Shown one piece after another: positions 25,626-34,045 of a stretch of DNA of 64,000 nucleotides (position 1 is the stretch's first letter; every line of letters begins with the position of its first letter). Where the stretch lies: contig MKJX01000217.1 in assembly GCA_001942415.1 (NCBI GenBank), positions 57,106 through 121,105 on the forward strand. Reading direction: 5' to 3'. The translations under genes and the position numbers were made by a program. This DNA comes from Pseudonocardia sp. CNS-139 (GTDB lineage: Bacteria > Actinomycetota > Actinomycetes > Mycobacteriales > Pseudonocardiaceae). The notes beneath the pieces were generated by a model. It saw nothing but the letters and a program-made list of their open reading frames with translations, did not search any database and was not told the origin of the DNA.

Positions 25626-27303
25626 ATGGACGCCGATGTGATCGTCGTGGGCGCCGGGCTGGCCGGCCTCGTCGCCACGGCGGAGCTGGCCGACGCCGGA
25701 CGCAAGGTGCTGCTCCTCGACCAGGAGCCGGAGTCGAACCTCGGTGGGCAGGCGTTCTGGTCGTTCGGCGGGCTGTTCCTCGTCGACTCGCCCGAGCAGC
25801 GCAGGATGGGCGCGTGCGCCGACTCCGCCCCGACCCTCGCGCTGCAGGGACTGGGCTCGGGCAAACGGGCCCGGGTTTCGACCGCGGCGTCGACGACCCG
25901 GGGACGGAAGGACTTCTGGCCGGCAGTGGCCACCGCCTACGTCGACTTCGCGGCCGGCGAGAAGCGCGCCTGGCTGCACGGGATGGGCGTGCGCTGGTTC
26001 CCGGTGGTCGGGTGGGCCGAGCGCGGCGGGCACCTCGCGGACGGGCACGGCAACTCGGTGCCGCGGTTCCACGTCACCTGGGGCACCGGGCCGGCGGTGG
26101 TGGCCCCGTTCGAGCGGCGAGTACGCGAGGCCGTCGCGAACGGGCTGGTCGAGCTGCGGTTCCGGCACCGCGTCGACGGGCTGAGCGTCACGGGCGGGAT
26201 CGTCGACGGCGTGCGCGGCGCCGTGCTGGAGCCGAGCACCGCGGCCCGCGGCGTCGCGAGCTCGCGCACCGAGGCCGGCACGTTCGAGCTGCACGCGCAG
26301 GCCGTGGTCGTGACGTCCGGCGGGATCGGCGCGAACCTCGACCTGATCCGCGCGAGCTGGCCGCAGCGGCTCGGGCCCGCGCCCGCCACCATGATCTCCG
26401 GCGTGCCCGAGCACGTCGACGGGCGCATGCTCGGGATCGCCGAGACGGCGGGCGCGCGCCTGGTGAACCGCGACCGCATGTGGCACTACACCGAGGGCAT
26501 CCGCAACTGGGACCCGATCTGGGCCCGGCACGGCATCCGGATCCTCGCCGGTCCGTCGTCGCTCTGGTTCGACGCGAACGGGCGGCGCTTCCCGCGCCCA
26601 ACTTCCCAGGCTTCGACACGCTCGGCACGCTCGCCGCGATCACCGCGAGCGGCCACGACCACTCCTGGTTCGTGCTCACCCAGAAGATCATCGAGAAGGA
26701 GTTCGCGCTGTCGGGCTCCGAGCAGAACCCGGACCTGACCGGCAAGGACATCCGCAAGGTGCTCGCCCGCGTCCGGCCGGGCGCACCGCCGCCGGTGGAG
26801 GCGTTCAAGCGGGAGGGCGCCGACTTCGTGGTGGCCGGCACGCTCGCGGAGCTCGTCGACGGCATGAACAAGCTGACCGACGAGCCGCTGCTCGACCTCG
26901 ACGGGATGCGGCGCCAGATCGAGGCGCGCGACCGCGAGCTGGACAACCCCTTCGCGAAGGACCCGCAGATCGTCGCGATCCACGCGCCCGCGCCTACCGC
27001 GGCGACCGGCTCGTCCGCGTCGCCGCCCCGCACAAGATCCTCGACCCGGCGAACGGGCCGCTCATCGCCGTCAGGCTGAACATCCTCACCCGCAAGACGC
27101 TCGGCGGGCTGCAGACCGACCTCGCCGGCCGGGTGCTGCGCGCCGACGGCACCCCGTTCCCCGGCCTGTACGCCGCGGGCGAGGTGGCCGGGTTCGGGGG
27201 TGGCGGCGTGCACGGCTACCGCTCGCTGGAGGGCACGTTCCTCGGCGGCTGCCTGTTCTCCGGACGCCAGGCCGGACGGGCGGCGGCGCTGGCGGTCAGC
27301 TGA
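25626..27303 (+). CDS. FAD-binding dehydrogenase of the 3-ketosteroid dehydrogenase/fumarate reductase superfamily
   Basis: The FAD-binding start is VIVVGAGLAGLVATAELADA, followed by VLLLDQEPESNLGGQAFWS. The C-terminal FAD contact is AAGEVAGFGGGGVHGYRSLE. The sequence is broken by several lost bases: a garbled stretch at 25800-25920 (with GFDRGVDDP in another frame), one near 26600 (RFPRP to NFPGFDTLG) and one near 26995 (before YRGDRLVRV). After repair it is about 560 residues, the length of the actinobacterial FAD-binding dehydrogenases next to KstD. The substrate is unknown. A strong AGGAGG precedes the ATG. Confidence 0.85.
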
Positions 27304-28030
27304 GCGCGTCCGCCATCCAGCGGGTCCAGGACTCGGACGCCTTCTCCTGGTCGACGTCGGGCAGGTAGTAGTGGTGGCCGACGCCGATCGGCATGTCCAG
27401 CAGCGAGCGGCCGTGGAAGCGCAGGAGCGCGTCGGCCGTGCGGATGCCGAGGTAGCACTCCAGCACGTCGTCGACGACGCCCTCGATGGGCTCCGGGCCG
27501 GTGAGCCGCACCTGCTGCCCGAGCACCGGCGGCGCGTCGAGCCCGAGCGCGGCGAGCATCCGGTCCCACGCCTCCGGCGCCGCCGAGGCCGCCGGCCCGT
27601 CGGCGTAGACGAACGTGACCGGCCGGCCGAAGAAGTGCCGCAGGTACTCGTTGAGCGTGCGCAGGTAGCAGTCCCAGCCGGCCTTGGTGGCCTCGTACTC
27701 GGTCTCCCAGTTGTCGCCGGCGAAGCCGGACTGGGTGAACCGCAGCACGGTGCTGCCGCCGTCCCGACCCTCGACGAGGTACTCGAACGCGTCGGGCGCC
27801 TCCTCGGTGCCGCCGACGACCTCCAGCCGGCGCGGCGGGTCCCATGCGGTGATCCGCGACTCCGCGGCGAAGTCGCCGACCGTCAGCCGCACGACACCGC
27901 CGACGCCGGGCTCGACCTCGTGCGTCATGAACCATGAGGTGAGCCCCGGTCCGGTGGCGATGGCCTCCCAGACCTGCTCCGGCGACGCATCGAGCGTCAC
28001 CTCCTTGCGGATCTCGAACTTGCGGGACAT
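27296..28030 (-). CDS. SRPBCC (AHSA1-like) domain protein, paralogue A
   Basis: The 244-residue protein has an N-terminal AHSA1/START-like ligand-binding fold (TLDASPEQVWEAIATGPGLT, then LVEGRDGGSTVLRFTQSGF) and a C-terminal extension (GVVDDVLECYLGIRTADALL). It is clearly paralogous to the protein at 41346-42115, which sits behind an ArsR-type gene. The promoter carries the same inverted repeat as that operon. It overlaps the end of the flavoprotein gene on the other strand by 8 bp. Ligand unknown. Confidence 0.85.
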   Translation of the reverse strand: MSRKFEIRKEVTLDASPEQVWEAIATGPGLTSWFMTHEVEPGVGGVVRLTVGDFAAESRITAWDPPRRLEVVGGTEEAPDAFEYLVEGRDGGSTVLRFTQSGFAGDNWETEYEATKAGWDCYLRTLNEYLRHFFGRPVTFVYADGPAASAAPEAWDRMLAALGLDAPPVLGQQVRLTGPEPIEGVVDDVLECYLGIRTADALLRFHGRSLLDMPIGVGHHYYLPDVDQEKASESWTRWMADALS

Positions 28031-28061
28031 GCGGAACGCTCCTTCGTTCGGGGTCGGGGCG

Positions 28062-28090
28062 ACCCTCCCACCGACAAATTCTCTTGTCAA
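28062..28090 (-). promoter_or_regulatory. Promoter/operator of SRPBCC paralogue A
   Basis: On the minus strand a -35 TTGACA (28090-28085) is followed after 17 bp by GAGGGT. Overlapping it is GACAA-N6-TTGTC (28088-28073). The blocks TTGACAAG and TTGTCGGTG recur in the same register before the ArsR-SRPBCC operon at 40712-40740. Confidence 0.7.
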
Positions 28091-28109
28091 GACGGGGATG
28101 ATTGTCGGA

Positions 28110-28769
28110 TCAGCCCTCGCCGGGGACGACCAGCCCCGTCTCGTACGCCAGCACGACGAGCTGCACGCGGTCGCGGGCGCCGAGCTTCGTCAGCAGCCGC
28201 CCGACGTGGGTGCGCGCCGTCGCCGGGCTGATGAACAGCCGCTCCCCGATCTCGGCGTTGGACCGCCCGGCCCCGACCTCGGCGAGCACCTCGCGCTCCC
28301 GGTCGGTCAGCCGGGCGAGCCGCTCGGTCGCCAGCTGCGGCCGGCCCGCGGCGGCGCCCTGCATGACCCGCCGGGTGACCGCGGGCGAGAGCATCGCGTC
28401 GCCCGCCGCCACCAGCCGGACGGCCCGGCGCAGGTCGTCGGGCGCGGTGTCCTTCAGCAGGAACCCCGCCGCCCCGGCCCGCACGGCCTCGAAGACGTGC
28501 TCGTCGGTGTCGAACGTGGTGAGCACGACGACGTGCACCCCGGCCAGCCCCGGGTCGGCGACGATCCGGCGAGTGGCCGCCAGCCCGTCCGTGCCCGGCA
28601 TCCGGATGTCCATCAGCACCACGTCGGGACGCTCGCGGGCCACCAGCGCCACGCCCGCGCCGCCGTCGCCCGCCTCGCCCACGATCACGATGTCGTCGGT
28701 GCGTTCGAGCAGGGCGCGCAGCCCCGCCCGGACGAGCTGCTGGTCGTCGACCAGCGCCACCCGGATCAC
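28110..28769 (-). CDS. NarL/LuxR-family response regulator
   Basis: The receiver starts RVALVDDQQLVRAGLRALL, with the phospho-acceptor in VVLMDIRMPGTDG and Lys in GFLLKDTAP. The helix-turn-helix is LTDREREVLAEVGAGRSNAE followed by LFISPATARTHVGRLLTKLG. The GTG start overlaps the kinase stop by 4 bp. The length of 219 residues is standard. The likely target is the divergent membrane protein gene at 30073. Confidence 0.92.
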   Translation of the reverse strand: MIRVALVDDQQLVRAGLRALLERTDDIVIVGEAGDGGAGVALVARERPDVVLMDIRMPGTDGLAATRRIVADPGLAGVHVVVLTTFDTDEHVFEAVRAGAAGFLLKDTAPDDLRRAVRLVAAGDAMLSPAVTRRVMQGAAAGRPQLATERLARLTDREREVLAEVGAGRSNAEIGERLFISPATARTHVGRLLTKLGARDRVQLVVLAYETGLVVPGEG

Positions 28770-29884
28770 GACGGCCCCGGCACCGGCAGCACGGCCTCGA
28801 CGACCCACCCGTCCCGGCCGGGCCCGGCCTCGACCCGGCCGCCCAGCAGCGCCGCCCGTTCGCGCATACCGGCAAGCCCGAACCCGGCGCCGCGCGGCGC
28901 GCCGGACCGGCCGCCGTCGTCGCAGATCCGGACGGTCAGCTCGGCCGGACCGCGGTCGAGCCGCACCGTGGCCGTGCCGGCGCCGGAGTGGCGCAGCACG
29001 TTCGTCAGCGACTCCTGCACGATCCGGTAGGCCGTCGAGGCGACCACCGCCGGCACGCCGGCCGAGGCGTCAGCGCCTTCGACCCGGATGTCGAGCCCGG
29101 CCGCCGCCGACGCGCGGACCAGCCCGTCGAGCTGGTCGAGCCCGGGCACCGGGTCCCCGCCCCGCAGCAGCCCGACCGTCGCGCGCAGCTCCCGGGACGC
29201 GCCGCCCGCCGCGTCCCGCACGGCCGCCACCGCCGACCGCGCGGCCGGGACGTCCGGCGGGGCGTCGTCCAGCGCCTCCGCGGCGAGGCTCCCGTGCAGC
29301 GTCACCACCGACAGCGTGTGCGCGAGCACGTCGTGCAGCTCGCGGGCGATCCGCAGCCGCTCCTGCTCGACACGCGCCGCCGCCTCGCGCTCCCGTTCCG
29401 CCGCGGCCGCCGCGGCCTCGCGCCGGCGGGACCGCACCGCGTCCCCCAACGCGACGACGGCGACCATCAGCCCGGCCTGCGACGCCAGCTCGTACCCGAG
29501 GAGCAGCCCGACGGGGTCCCCCTCGCGCAGGCGCATGGCCGTGGACACCGCGAGCAGCGCGAGCCCGACACCGGCCGCCCACCGGGTGCGGCCCGCCTCG
29601 GCCGCCGAGTAGAGCGCGACCGCCACGGGGACGGCGAGCCCGACCGACGGGTTGCCCGACGCGTAATACAGCAACAGCAGCCCGGCGGATGCGAGCAGCA
29701 CCGCCACCGGCCACCGGCGGCGGCCGAGCACGAGCGCGCCGAACGCGACCACGAACACGTACGTGCCCGGCCCCGCCCCGACGGCCGGCACGTCCAGGTC
29801 CGCGGCGGCCGCGACGCCGACCGACACGGCAACGAGCACGGCGAGCGCGGCGTCGACGGCGACCCGCCGGTGGCTGGGCTTCAC
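28766..29884 (-). CDS. Sensor histidine kinase, HisKA_3 (NarX/DesK-like) type
   Basis: The protein is 372 residues. The N-terminal 140 residues hold about five membrane helices. The dimerisation box is ARELHDVLAHTLSVVTLHG, with the phospho-acceptor His. The ATPase domain contains RIVQESLTNVLRHSGAGTA and GFGLAGMRERAALLGG. It is co-translated with the response regulator. The start is GTG 29884. A frame open further upstream runs through the divergent promoter and is rejected. Confidence 0.92.
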   Translation of the reverse strand: MKPSHRRVAVDAALAVLVAVSVGVAAAADLDVPAVGAGPGTYVFVVAFGALVLGRRRWPVAVLLASAGLLLLYYASGNPSVGLAVPVAVALYSAAEAGRTRWAAGVGLALLAVSTAMRLREGDPVGLLLGYELASQAGLMVAVVALGDAVRSRRREAAAAAAEREREAAARVEQERLRIARELHDVLAHTLSVVTLHGSLAAEALDDAPPDVPAARSAVAAVRDAAGGASRELRATVGLLRGGDPVPGLDQLDGLVRASAAAGLDIRVEGADASAGVPAVVASTAYRIVQESLTNVLRHSGAGTATVRLDRGPAELTVRICDDGGRSGAPRGAGFGLAGMRERAALLGGRVEAGPGRDGWVVEAVLPVPGPS

Positions 29885-30072
29885 CGCACCGAGCCTAGGG
29901 GCGGCTCCGCTGCTGGTCAGTGCCGTGATCGGAACTGTCGCCACCCGACGTACGGCCCTCACCCGGACGTACGTCGGGATGCGTACGGCCCGCGCGCGCC
30001 GAGGCCGACGACACCGGCGCACCCCGTTCCTAGCGTCGCTCCCGTCCACCTCACACCGTGATCGGAGAGACC

Positions 30073-30609
30073 ATGAGGACAACCAAGCCGGCCGTCGTGG
30101 CGACCGTCGCGTTCGCCTGGATCGCCACGTTCGGGTTCGGCGGGCTGGTCATCGAGACCCTGCTGCTCTACCCCAACATCTTCGCCGACGTACCGGCCTC
30201 GCTGACCCGAGCGCTCGAGTTCATGTCGGTCACCGCCCCCAACGACGTCCTGCCGCCGCTCGGCGCCGCCACCCTCGCCACGGCGCTGGCCGCCGTCGCG
30301 CTCACGCTGCGCCGGCGGGAGGTCCGGCTCTTCACGATCGGCGCCGTGTCGAGCATCGCGCTGGGCGAGCTCCTGTTCTCGGCCATCTGGTTCTGGCCGC
30401 GGAACACGATCATGTTCGTCGACGACCCGGCCCTGTACGACGCGGCGTTCCTGCAGCAGGTGGCCGCCGAGTTCCAGGCGGGCCACTGGGTGCGGGTGGC
30501 GGCGGGCGCGATCACCGCCGGTCTGGCGTTCGCCGCGATGCTGCGGATGCACCGGATCGCCGTGGCCGAGCGGGCCGACCGGCCCGTGGTGGGCGCCCGG
30601 TCCGCGTAG
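30073..30609 (+). CDS. Four-helix membrane protein, function unknown
   Basis: The 178 residues contain four hydrophobic segments, the first at 8-30 (VVATVAFAWIATFGFGGLVI). Between helices 1 and 2 lies a periplasmic loop with LTRALEFMSVTAPND. It is transcribed divergently from the two-component pair, 188 bp away, which makes it a likely target of that system. I do not recognise a family. GGAGAG stands before the ATG. Confidence 0.6.
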   Translation: MRTTKPAVVATVAFAWIATFGFGGLVIETLLLYPNIFADVPASLTRALEFMSVTAPNDVLPPLGAATLATALAAVALTLRRREVRLFTIGAVSSIALGELLFSAIWFWPRNTIMFVDDPALYDAAFLQQVAAEFQAGHWVRVAAGAITAGLAFAAMLRMHRIAVAERADRPVVGARSA

Positions 30610-30645
30610 CCGACGAACGTCGGTGCCCACTGGGAGGCTCCGGCC

Positions 30646-30969
30646 ATGGATCTCCGCGAGCTGACCGCCCAGGTCGAGCACGTCTCCCGCGCCTACGCCG
30701 CGCGGTTCGGCATCACCCGCGACGGCAACTGGCAGATCCTCAAGCTGCACGAGGAGGTCGGCGAGCTGACGCAGGTGCACCTGATGCGCCAGGGCCAGGC
30801 CCGCACGAAGGGCCTCACCGGCGCCGACATCGACGCGGCGTTCCGGGCGGAGGTCGCCGACGTCCTCGGCCAGGTCCTGCTCCTCGCGCACCACCACGGC
30901 ATCGACCTCGTGACCGAGATCGAGCGGAAGTGGCTCGCGAGGCGCGACGTCGCCGATATCTCTGACTAA
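30646..30969 (+). CDS. MazG-like nucleotide pyrophosphohydrolase
   Basis: This all-alpha NTP pyrophosphatase of 107 residues carries the metal-binding motifs LHEEVGELTQ (ExxE) and EVADVLGQVLLLAHH (ExxD). Such enzymes remove non-canonical NTPs. Its stop codon lies inside a 26-bp palindrome that runs into the next gene, so the two are probably linked in expression. Confidence 0.82.
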   Translation: MDLRELTAQVEHVSRAYAARFGITRDGNWQILKLHEEVGELTQVHLMRQGQARTKGLTGADIDAAFRAEVADVLGQVLLLAHHHGIDLVTEIERKWLARRDVADISD

Positions 30970-30981
30970 AGTCAGAGATAT
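30956..30981. promoter_or_regulatory. 26-bp palindrome covering the start of the MarR-GNAT gene
   Basis: ATATCTCTGACT and AGTCAGAGATAT are perfect 12-bp arms around a central AA. The right arm ends in the ATG of the regulator gene, and the left arm contains the end of the MazG-like gene. It is AT-rich for this genome. It probably is the MarR operator; it could also form a hairpin that hides the start codon. Confidence 0.75.
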
Positions 30982-31862
30982 GGACACCGAGGCCGTCGCG
31001 CAGGTCCGGCGCTTCAACCGGACCGTCACCCAGCGGGTGGGCGCGCTGCAGGACCGCTTCCTCGGCCGCGCCCGCCCGCTCGGCGAGGCGCGGCTGCTGT
31101 GGGAGATCGGGGCGGACGGGCGGACGTGCGCTCGCTGCGCGTCGACCTCGGCCTCGACTCCGGTTACCTGAGCCGGATGCTGCGCTCCCTGGAGCGCGAC
31201 GGCCTGGTCACGCTCGAGACCGACCCGGACGACCGGCGGGTGCGCGTCGCCCGGCGCACCGCCGCGGGCCACGCCGAGCAGCAGGCGCTCGACCGGCACA
31301 GCGACCGCGCCGCCGAGGCCCTGCTCGCCCCGCTCGGCCCGGGGCAGCGCGCCCGGCTGCTCGCGGCGATGGCGGACGTCGAGCGGCTGCTTCGGGCGTC
31401 GGCCGTCGAGATCGCGGAGGCCGACGCCGACCACCCGGACGTCCGGCGCTGCCTGCGGACCTACTACGCCGAGCTGGACGCGCGGTTCGAGGGCGGGTTC
31501 GACGCCGCGGCGTCCTACCAGGACCCCGGGCCGCAGTTCCGGCCGCCGAACGGGCTGTTCCTCCTCGCCCGGCTCGGCGCGGAGCCGGTGGCTGCGCCGG
31601 GCTGCTGTTCCCCGCCGAGGGCGTCGCCGAGATCAAGCGGATGTGGGTCTCCGGGACCGTCCGCGGCTCCGGGCTCGGCCGGCGGCTGCTCGGCGAGCTG
31701 GAGGCGCGCGCCGCCGCCCGGGGCGCGCGGTCGGTGCGGCTCGACACCAACCGCGCGCTGACCGAGGCGATCACGATGTACCGGTCGGCCGGCTACGCGG
31801 ACGCGACACCGTTCAACACGGACCCGTGGGTGCACCACTGGTTCGAGAAGGCCCTCGGCTGA
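30980..31862 (+). CDS. MarR-type regulator fused to a GNAT acetyltransferase
   Basis: The N-terminal 140 residues are a MarR winged helix (DLGLDSGYLSRMLRSLERDG, LETDPDDRRVRVARRT). The C-terminal 150 residues are a GNAT domain with the acetyl-CoA loop MWVSGTVRGSGLGRRLLGEL and TNRALTEAITMYRSAGYADA. Two G residues are lost, near 31125 and 31590; with both restored the protein is 294 residues. Fusions of this type are known; their substrates are mostly unknown. It ends 4 bp from the convergent cadI/arsI gene. Confidence 0.87.
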
Positions 31863-31865
31863 GCG

Positions 31866-32312
31866 TCAGCAGCACGCCTGCGTGGCGCCGCACACGCACT
31901 CGCCGGTGTCGGCCGCGGCGACCGGGTGGATGCTCGTCGCGTCCGGGGCGTCGGCCTTGACCGTGTAGACCTCCCACGGCTCCGCGCCCGGCCCGCGCAC
32001 CCAGACCTTGTCCTGCAGCGCATAGCAGCAGGTCGTGTCGTTCTCGACCGCCGTGAACAGGCCGAGCGACGACAGCCGGGCCGTGGCCTCGTCCACCTCG
32101 GCGGTGCTCGCGACCTCGACGCCGAGGTGGTCGAGCACGGTCGGCTGCCCGGGCTCACCCTCGATCAGCACGAGCTTGAGCGGCGGCTCGGCGACGGCGA
32201 AGTTCGCGTACCCCGGACGGCGCTTGGCCGGCTCGACCCCGAAGAGCGACCGGTAGAAGCCGATCGACGCCTCCAGGTCGGACACCCGCAGCGCGAGCTG
32301 GACTCGGGACAT
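31866..32312 (-). CDS. ArsI/CadI-family heavy-metal resistance VOC protein
   Basis: This glyoxalase-fold protein of 148 residues resembles M. tuberculosis CadI and the ArsI C-As lyase that demethylates trivalent methylarsenic. The thiolate pair is C95-C96 in DTTCCYALQDKVWV, with H62 (LDHLGVEV) and E114 (PWEVYTV) as metal ligands. Residue 5 is Gln, where Thermomonospora ArsI has a His ligand, so lyase activity is uncertain. Extra cysteines end the protein (ECVCGATQACC). It diverges from arsR-aqpS-arsC. Confidence 0.88.
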   Translation of the reverse strand: MSRVQLALRVSDLEASIGFYRSLFGVEPAKRRPGYANFAVAEPPLKLVLIEGEPGQPTVLDHLGVEVASTAEVDEATARLSSLGLFTAVENDTTCCYALQDKVWVRGPGAEPWEVYTVKADAPDATSIHPVAAADTGECVCGATQACC

Positions 32313-32329
32313 GGCACTCACCCCTTGGT

Positions 32330-32343
32330 TCGACATCCGTCGA
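32330..32343. promoter_or_regulatory. Candidate ArsR operator in the divergent ars promoter
   Basis: TCGAC-ATCC-GTCGA is an inverted repeat at 32330-32343 in the gap between cadI/arsI and arsR. A looser repeat (TTCGAT, TGTCAA) lies about 30 bp further on. ArsR proteins bind such sites and leave them on binding As(III). Confidence 0.4.
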
Positions 32344-32388
32344 GACAGCATGGTTGCGCCGTGTTTCGATGGCTGTCAAGGTAGACGT

Positions 32389-32727
32389 GTGTCGAATCAG
32401 GTCGCGTGCTGCTCACCGCTCGTCCGGGAGCCGCTGTCGGAACCGCAGGCCGCCGACCTCGCGCGGGTGTTCAAGGCGATGGGCGACCCGGTCCGGCTGC
32501 GGCTGCTCTCGCTCATCGCCTCCCACGCGGGCGGCGAGGCGTGCGTGTGCGAGCTGACCGGCGTGTTCGACCTCAGCGGCCCGACGATCTCCCACCACCT
32601 CAAGGTGCTGCGCGAGGCCGGCCTGATCGCGGGCGAGCGGCGCGGGACGTGGATCTACTACCGCGTGCTGCCGGACGTGCTGCGGCAGGTCGGAGCGCTC
32701 GTGGACGTCAAAGGGGTGCCGGCGTGA
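32389..32727 (+). CDS. arsR: Arsenic-responsive ArsR repressor
   Basis: The 112-residue winged-helix protein has the ArsR fold (RVFKAMGDPVRLRLLSLIAS, DLSGPTISHHLKVLREAGLI). The metal-binding cysteines are in EACVCELTG, the classical alpha-3 As(III) site, and a CC pair lies near the N-terminus (VACCSP). It heads arsR-aqpS-arsC, overlapping aqpS by 4 bp, and probably controls the divergent cadI/arsI gene too. Confidence 0.93.
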   Translation: MSNQVACCSPLVREPLSEPQAADLARVFKAMGDPVRLRLLSLIASHAGGEACVCELTGVFDLSGPTISHHLKVLREAGLIAGERRGTWIYYRVLPDVLRQVGALVDVKGVPA

Positions 32728-33422
32728 CCGCCCCTCTGCGGCGGCGGCTCCTGGCCGAGGGGGTCGGCACCGGGCTGCTCGTGACGGTGGTCGTCGGCTC
32801 GGGCATCGCGGCCCAGCGGCTCTCACCCGGCGACACCGGGCTCCAGCTCCTGGAGAGCTCGACGGCCACCGCGTTCGGGCTCGCCGTGCTGATCCTGCTG
32901 TGCGGCCCGGTGTCCGGCGCGCACTTCAACCCTGCGGTCTCGGCCGCCGCGTGGCTGCTCGGCCGGCCGGACGGCGGCGGGCTCGCCGGCCGGGACGCGC
33001 TCGCGTACTCCGCCGTCCAGGTCGTCGGCGCGCTGCTCGGGGCACTGCTGGCCAACGCGATGTACGACCTCGCCCCGGTCCAGGTCGCCGCGACCGTGCG
33101 GAGCGGGCCGGGCCTGTGGCTCGGCGAGGTCGTCGCGACGGCCGGCCTGGTCGCGGTGGTGTTCGCGCTCGTCCGCACCGGTCGTGCGGCGTACGCCGCC
33201 GCGACGGTCGGCGCCTACATCGGGGCGGCGTACTGGTTCACGTCCTCCACGTCGTTCGCCAACCCGGCCGTGACCGTCGGCCGGATCCTCAGCGACACGT
33301 TCGCCGGCATCGCGCCCGCGTCGGTCCCGGCGTTCGTGATCGCCCAGCTCACCGGGGCCGCGCTCGGCGCCGGGCTGGTCGCCGTCCTCTACCCACGAGC
33401 CCGAACCAGGAGCCTCACATGA
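32724..33422 (+). CDS. Aquaglyceroporin of the ars operon (AqpS-like)
   Basis: This MIP channel of 232 residues has six membrane helices and both NPA boxes (GAHFNPAVSAA and SFANPAVTVGRI). In Sinorhizobium meliloti the ars-linked AqpS lets arsenite formed by ArsC leave the cell down its gradient. Neither ArsB nor Acr3 is present here, so the same role is likely. It overlaps both arsR and arsC by 4 bp. Confidence 0.88.
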   Translation: MTAPLRRRLLAEGVGTGLLVTVVVGSGIAAQRLSPGDTGLQLLESSTATAFGLAVLILLCGPVSGAHFNPAVSAAAWLLGRPDGGGLAGRDALAYSAVQVVGALLGALLANAMYDLAPVQVAATVRSGPGLWLGEVVATAGLVAVVFALVRTGRAAYAAATVGAYIGAAYWFTSSTSFANPAVTVGRILSDTFAGIAPASVPAFVIAQLTGAALGAGLVAVLYPRARTRSLT

Positions 33423-33817
33423 GCGACGTGCCCGAGGTGCTGTTCGTCTGCGTGCACAACGCGGGCCGCTCGCAGATGGCGGCCGCGCTGCTGCACCACC
33501 ACGCCGCCGGCCGGGTGCGCGTCACCTCGGCCGGGTCCGAGCCGGCCGACCGGATCAACCCGGCCGTCCGGGAGGTCATGGCCGAGATCGGGATCGACCT
33601 GTCCCAGGAGTTCCCCAAGCGGCTCACGACCGACGCGGTGGCGGCCGCGGACGTCGTCGTGACGATGGGCTGCGGCGACGCCTGCCCGGTCTTCCCCGGC
33701 AAGCGCTACCTCGACTGGGAGCTGACCGACCCGGCCGGGCTCCCGGCGGACCGTGTCCGCCCGATCCGCGACGAGATCGACGCCCGCGTGCGCGCGCTCC
33801 TCGCCGAGCTGGGCTGA
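33419..33817 (+). CDS. arsC: Arsenate reductase, low-molecular-weight phosphatase type
   Basis: It reduces As(V) to As(III). The 132-residue protein has the LMW-PTP loop FVCVHNAGRSQMAAALL and a distal Cys in VTMGCGDACPVFPGKRYLDW, the pattern of thioredoxin- or mycothiol-linked ArsC. It is the last gene of the operon and is followed by a strong terminator. Confidence 0.92.
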   Translation: MSDVPEVLFVCVHNAGRSQMAAALLHHHAAGRVRVTSAGSEPADRINPAVREVMAEIGIDLSQEFPKRLTTDAVAAADVVVTMGCGDACPVFPGKRYLDWELTDPAGLPADRVRPIRDEIDARVRALLAELG

Positions 33818-33822
33818 CAGCG

Positions 33823-33869
33823 AAACGGCCCCTTGGCCAGCGTTTACTGCTGGTCAGGGGCCGTTTTTT
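33823..33869 (+). terminator. Intrinsic terminator after arsC
   Basis: AAACGGCCCCT (33823-33833) pairs with AGGGGCCGTTT (33856-33866), followed by more T residues. This is a canonical rho-independent terminator, and it also separates the ars operon from the convergent tRNA gene. Confidence 0.9.
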
Positions 33870-33879
33870 ACCCCGGGCG

Positions 33880-33965
33880 TGGCGGGTGAGGATTCGAACC
33901 TTCGTAGCTGAGCCGACGGATTTTTACAGTCCGCTCCCTTTTTTGGCCGCTCTGGCAAACCCGCC
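33880..33965 (-). tRNA. tRNA-Tyr (GTA anticodon), with aberrant homopolymer lengths
   Basis: The gene has the long variable arm of bacterial tRNA-Tyr, acceptor GGCGGGT with ACCCGCC and anticodon GTA. The anticodon loop is 9 nt (CTGTAAAAA) instead of 7. The D loop has six A residues in a row. The T stem is one base short on its 3' side (CCTC instead of CCTTC). As written it would not fold properly; homopolymer miscalls are the simplest cause. CCA is not encoded. Confidence 0.82.
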
Positions 33966-34045
33966 CGGTGCGCCGTGACGCGGACACGAGGATACGACAG
34001 CGCGGAACCGGGCACCGCAGGGGCCTGGTCACGAGGAGGCACCGC

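Noticed and set aside
25626..27303. Interpretation of the flavoprotein gene as a decayed pseudogene
   Set aside because: The breaks are of the same one-base kind seen in essential genes of the window, and all cofactor motifs survive. Sequence error is simpler.
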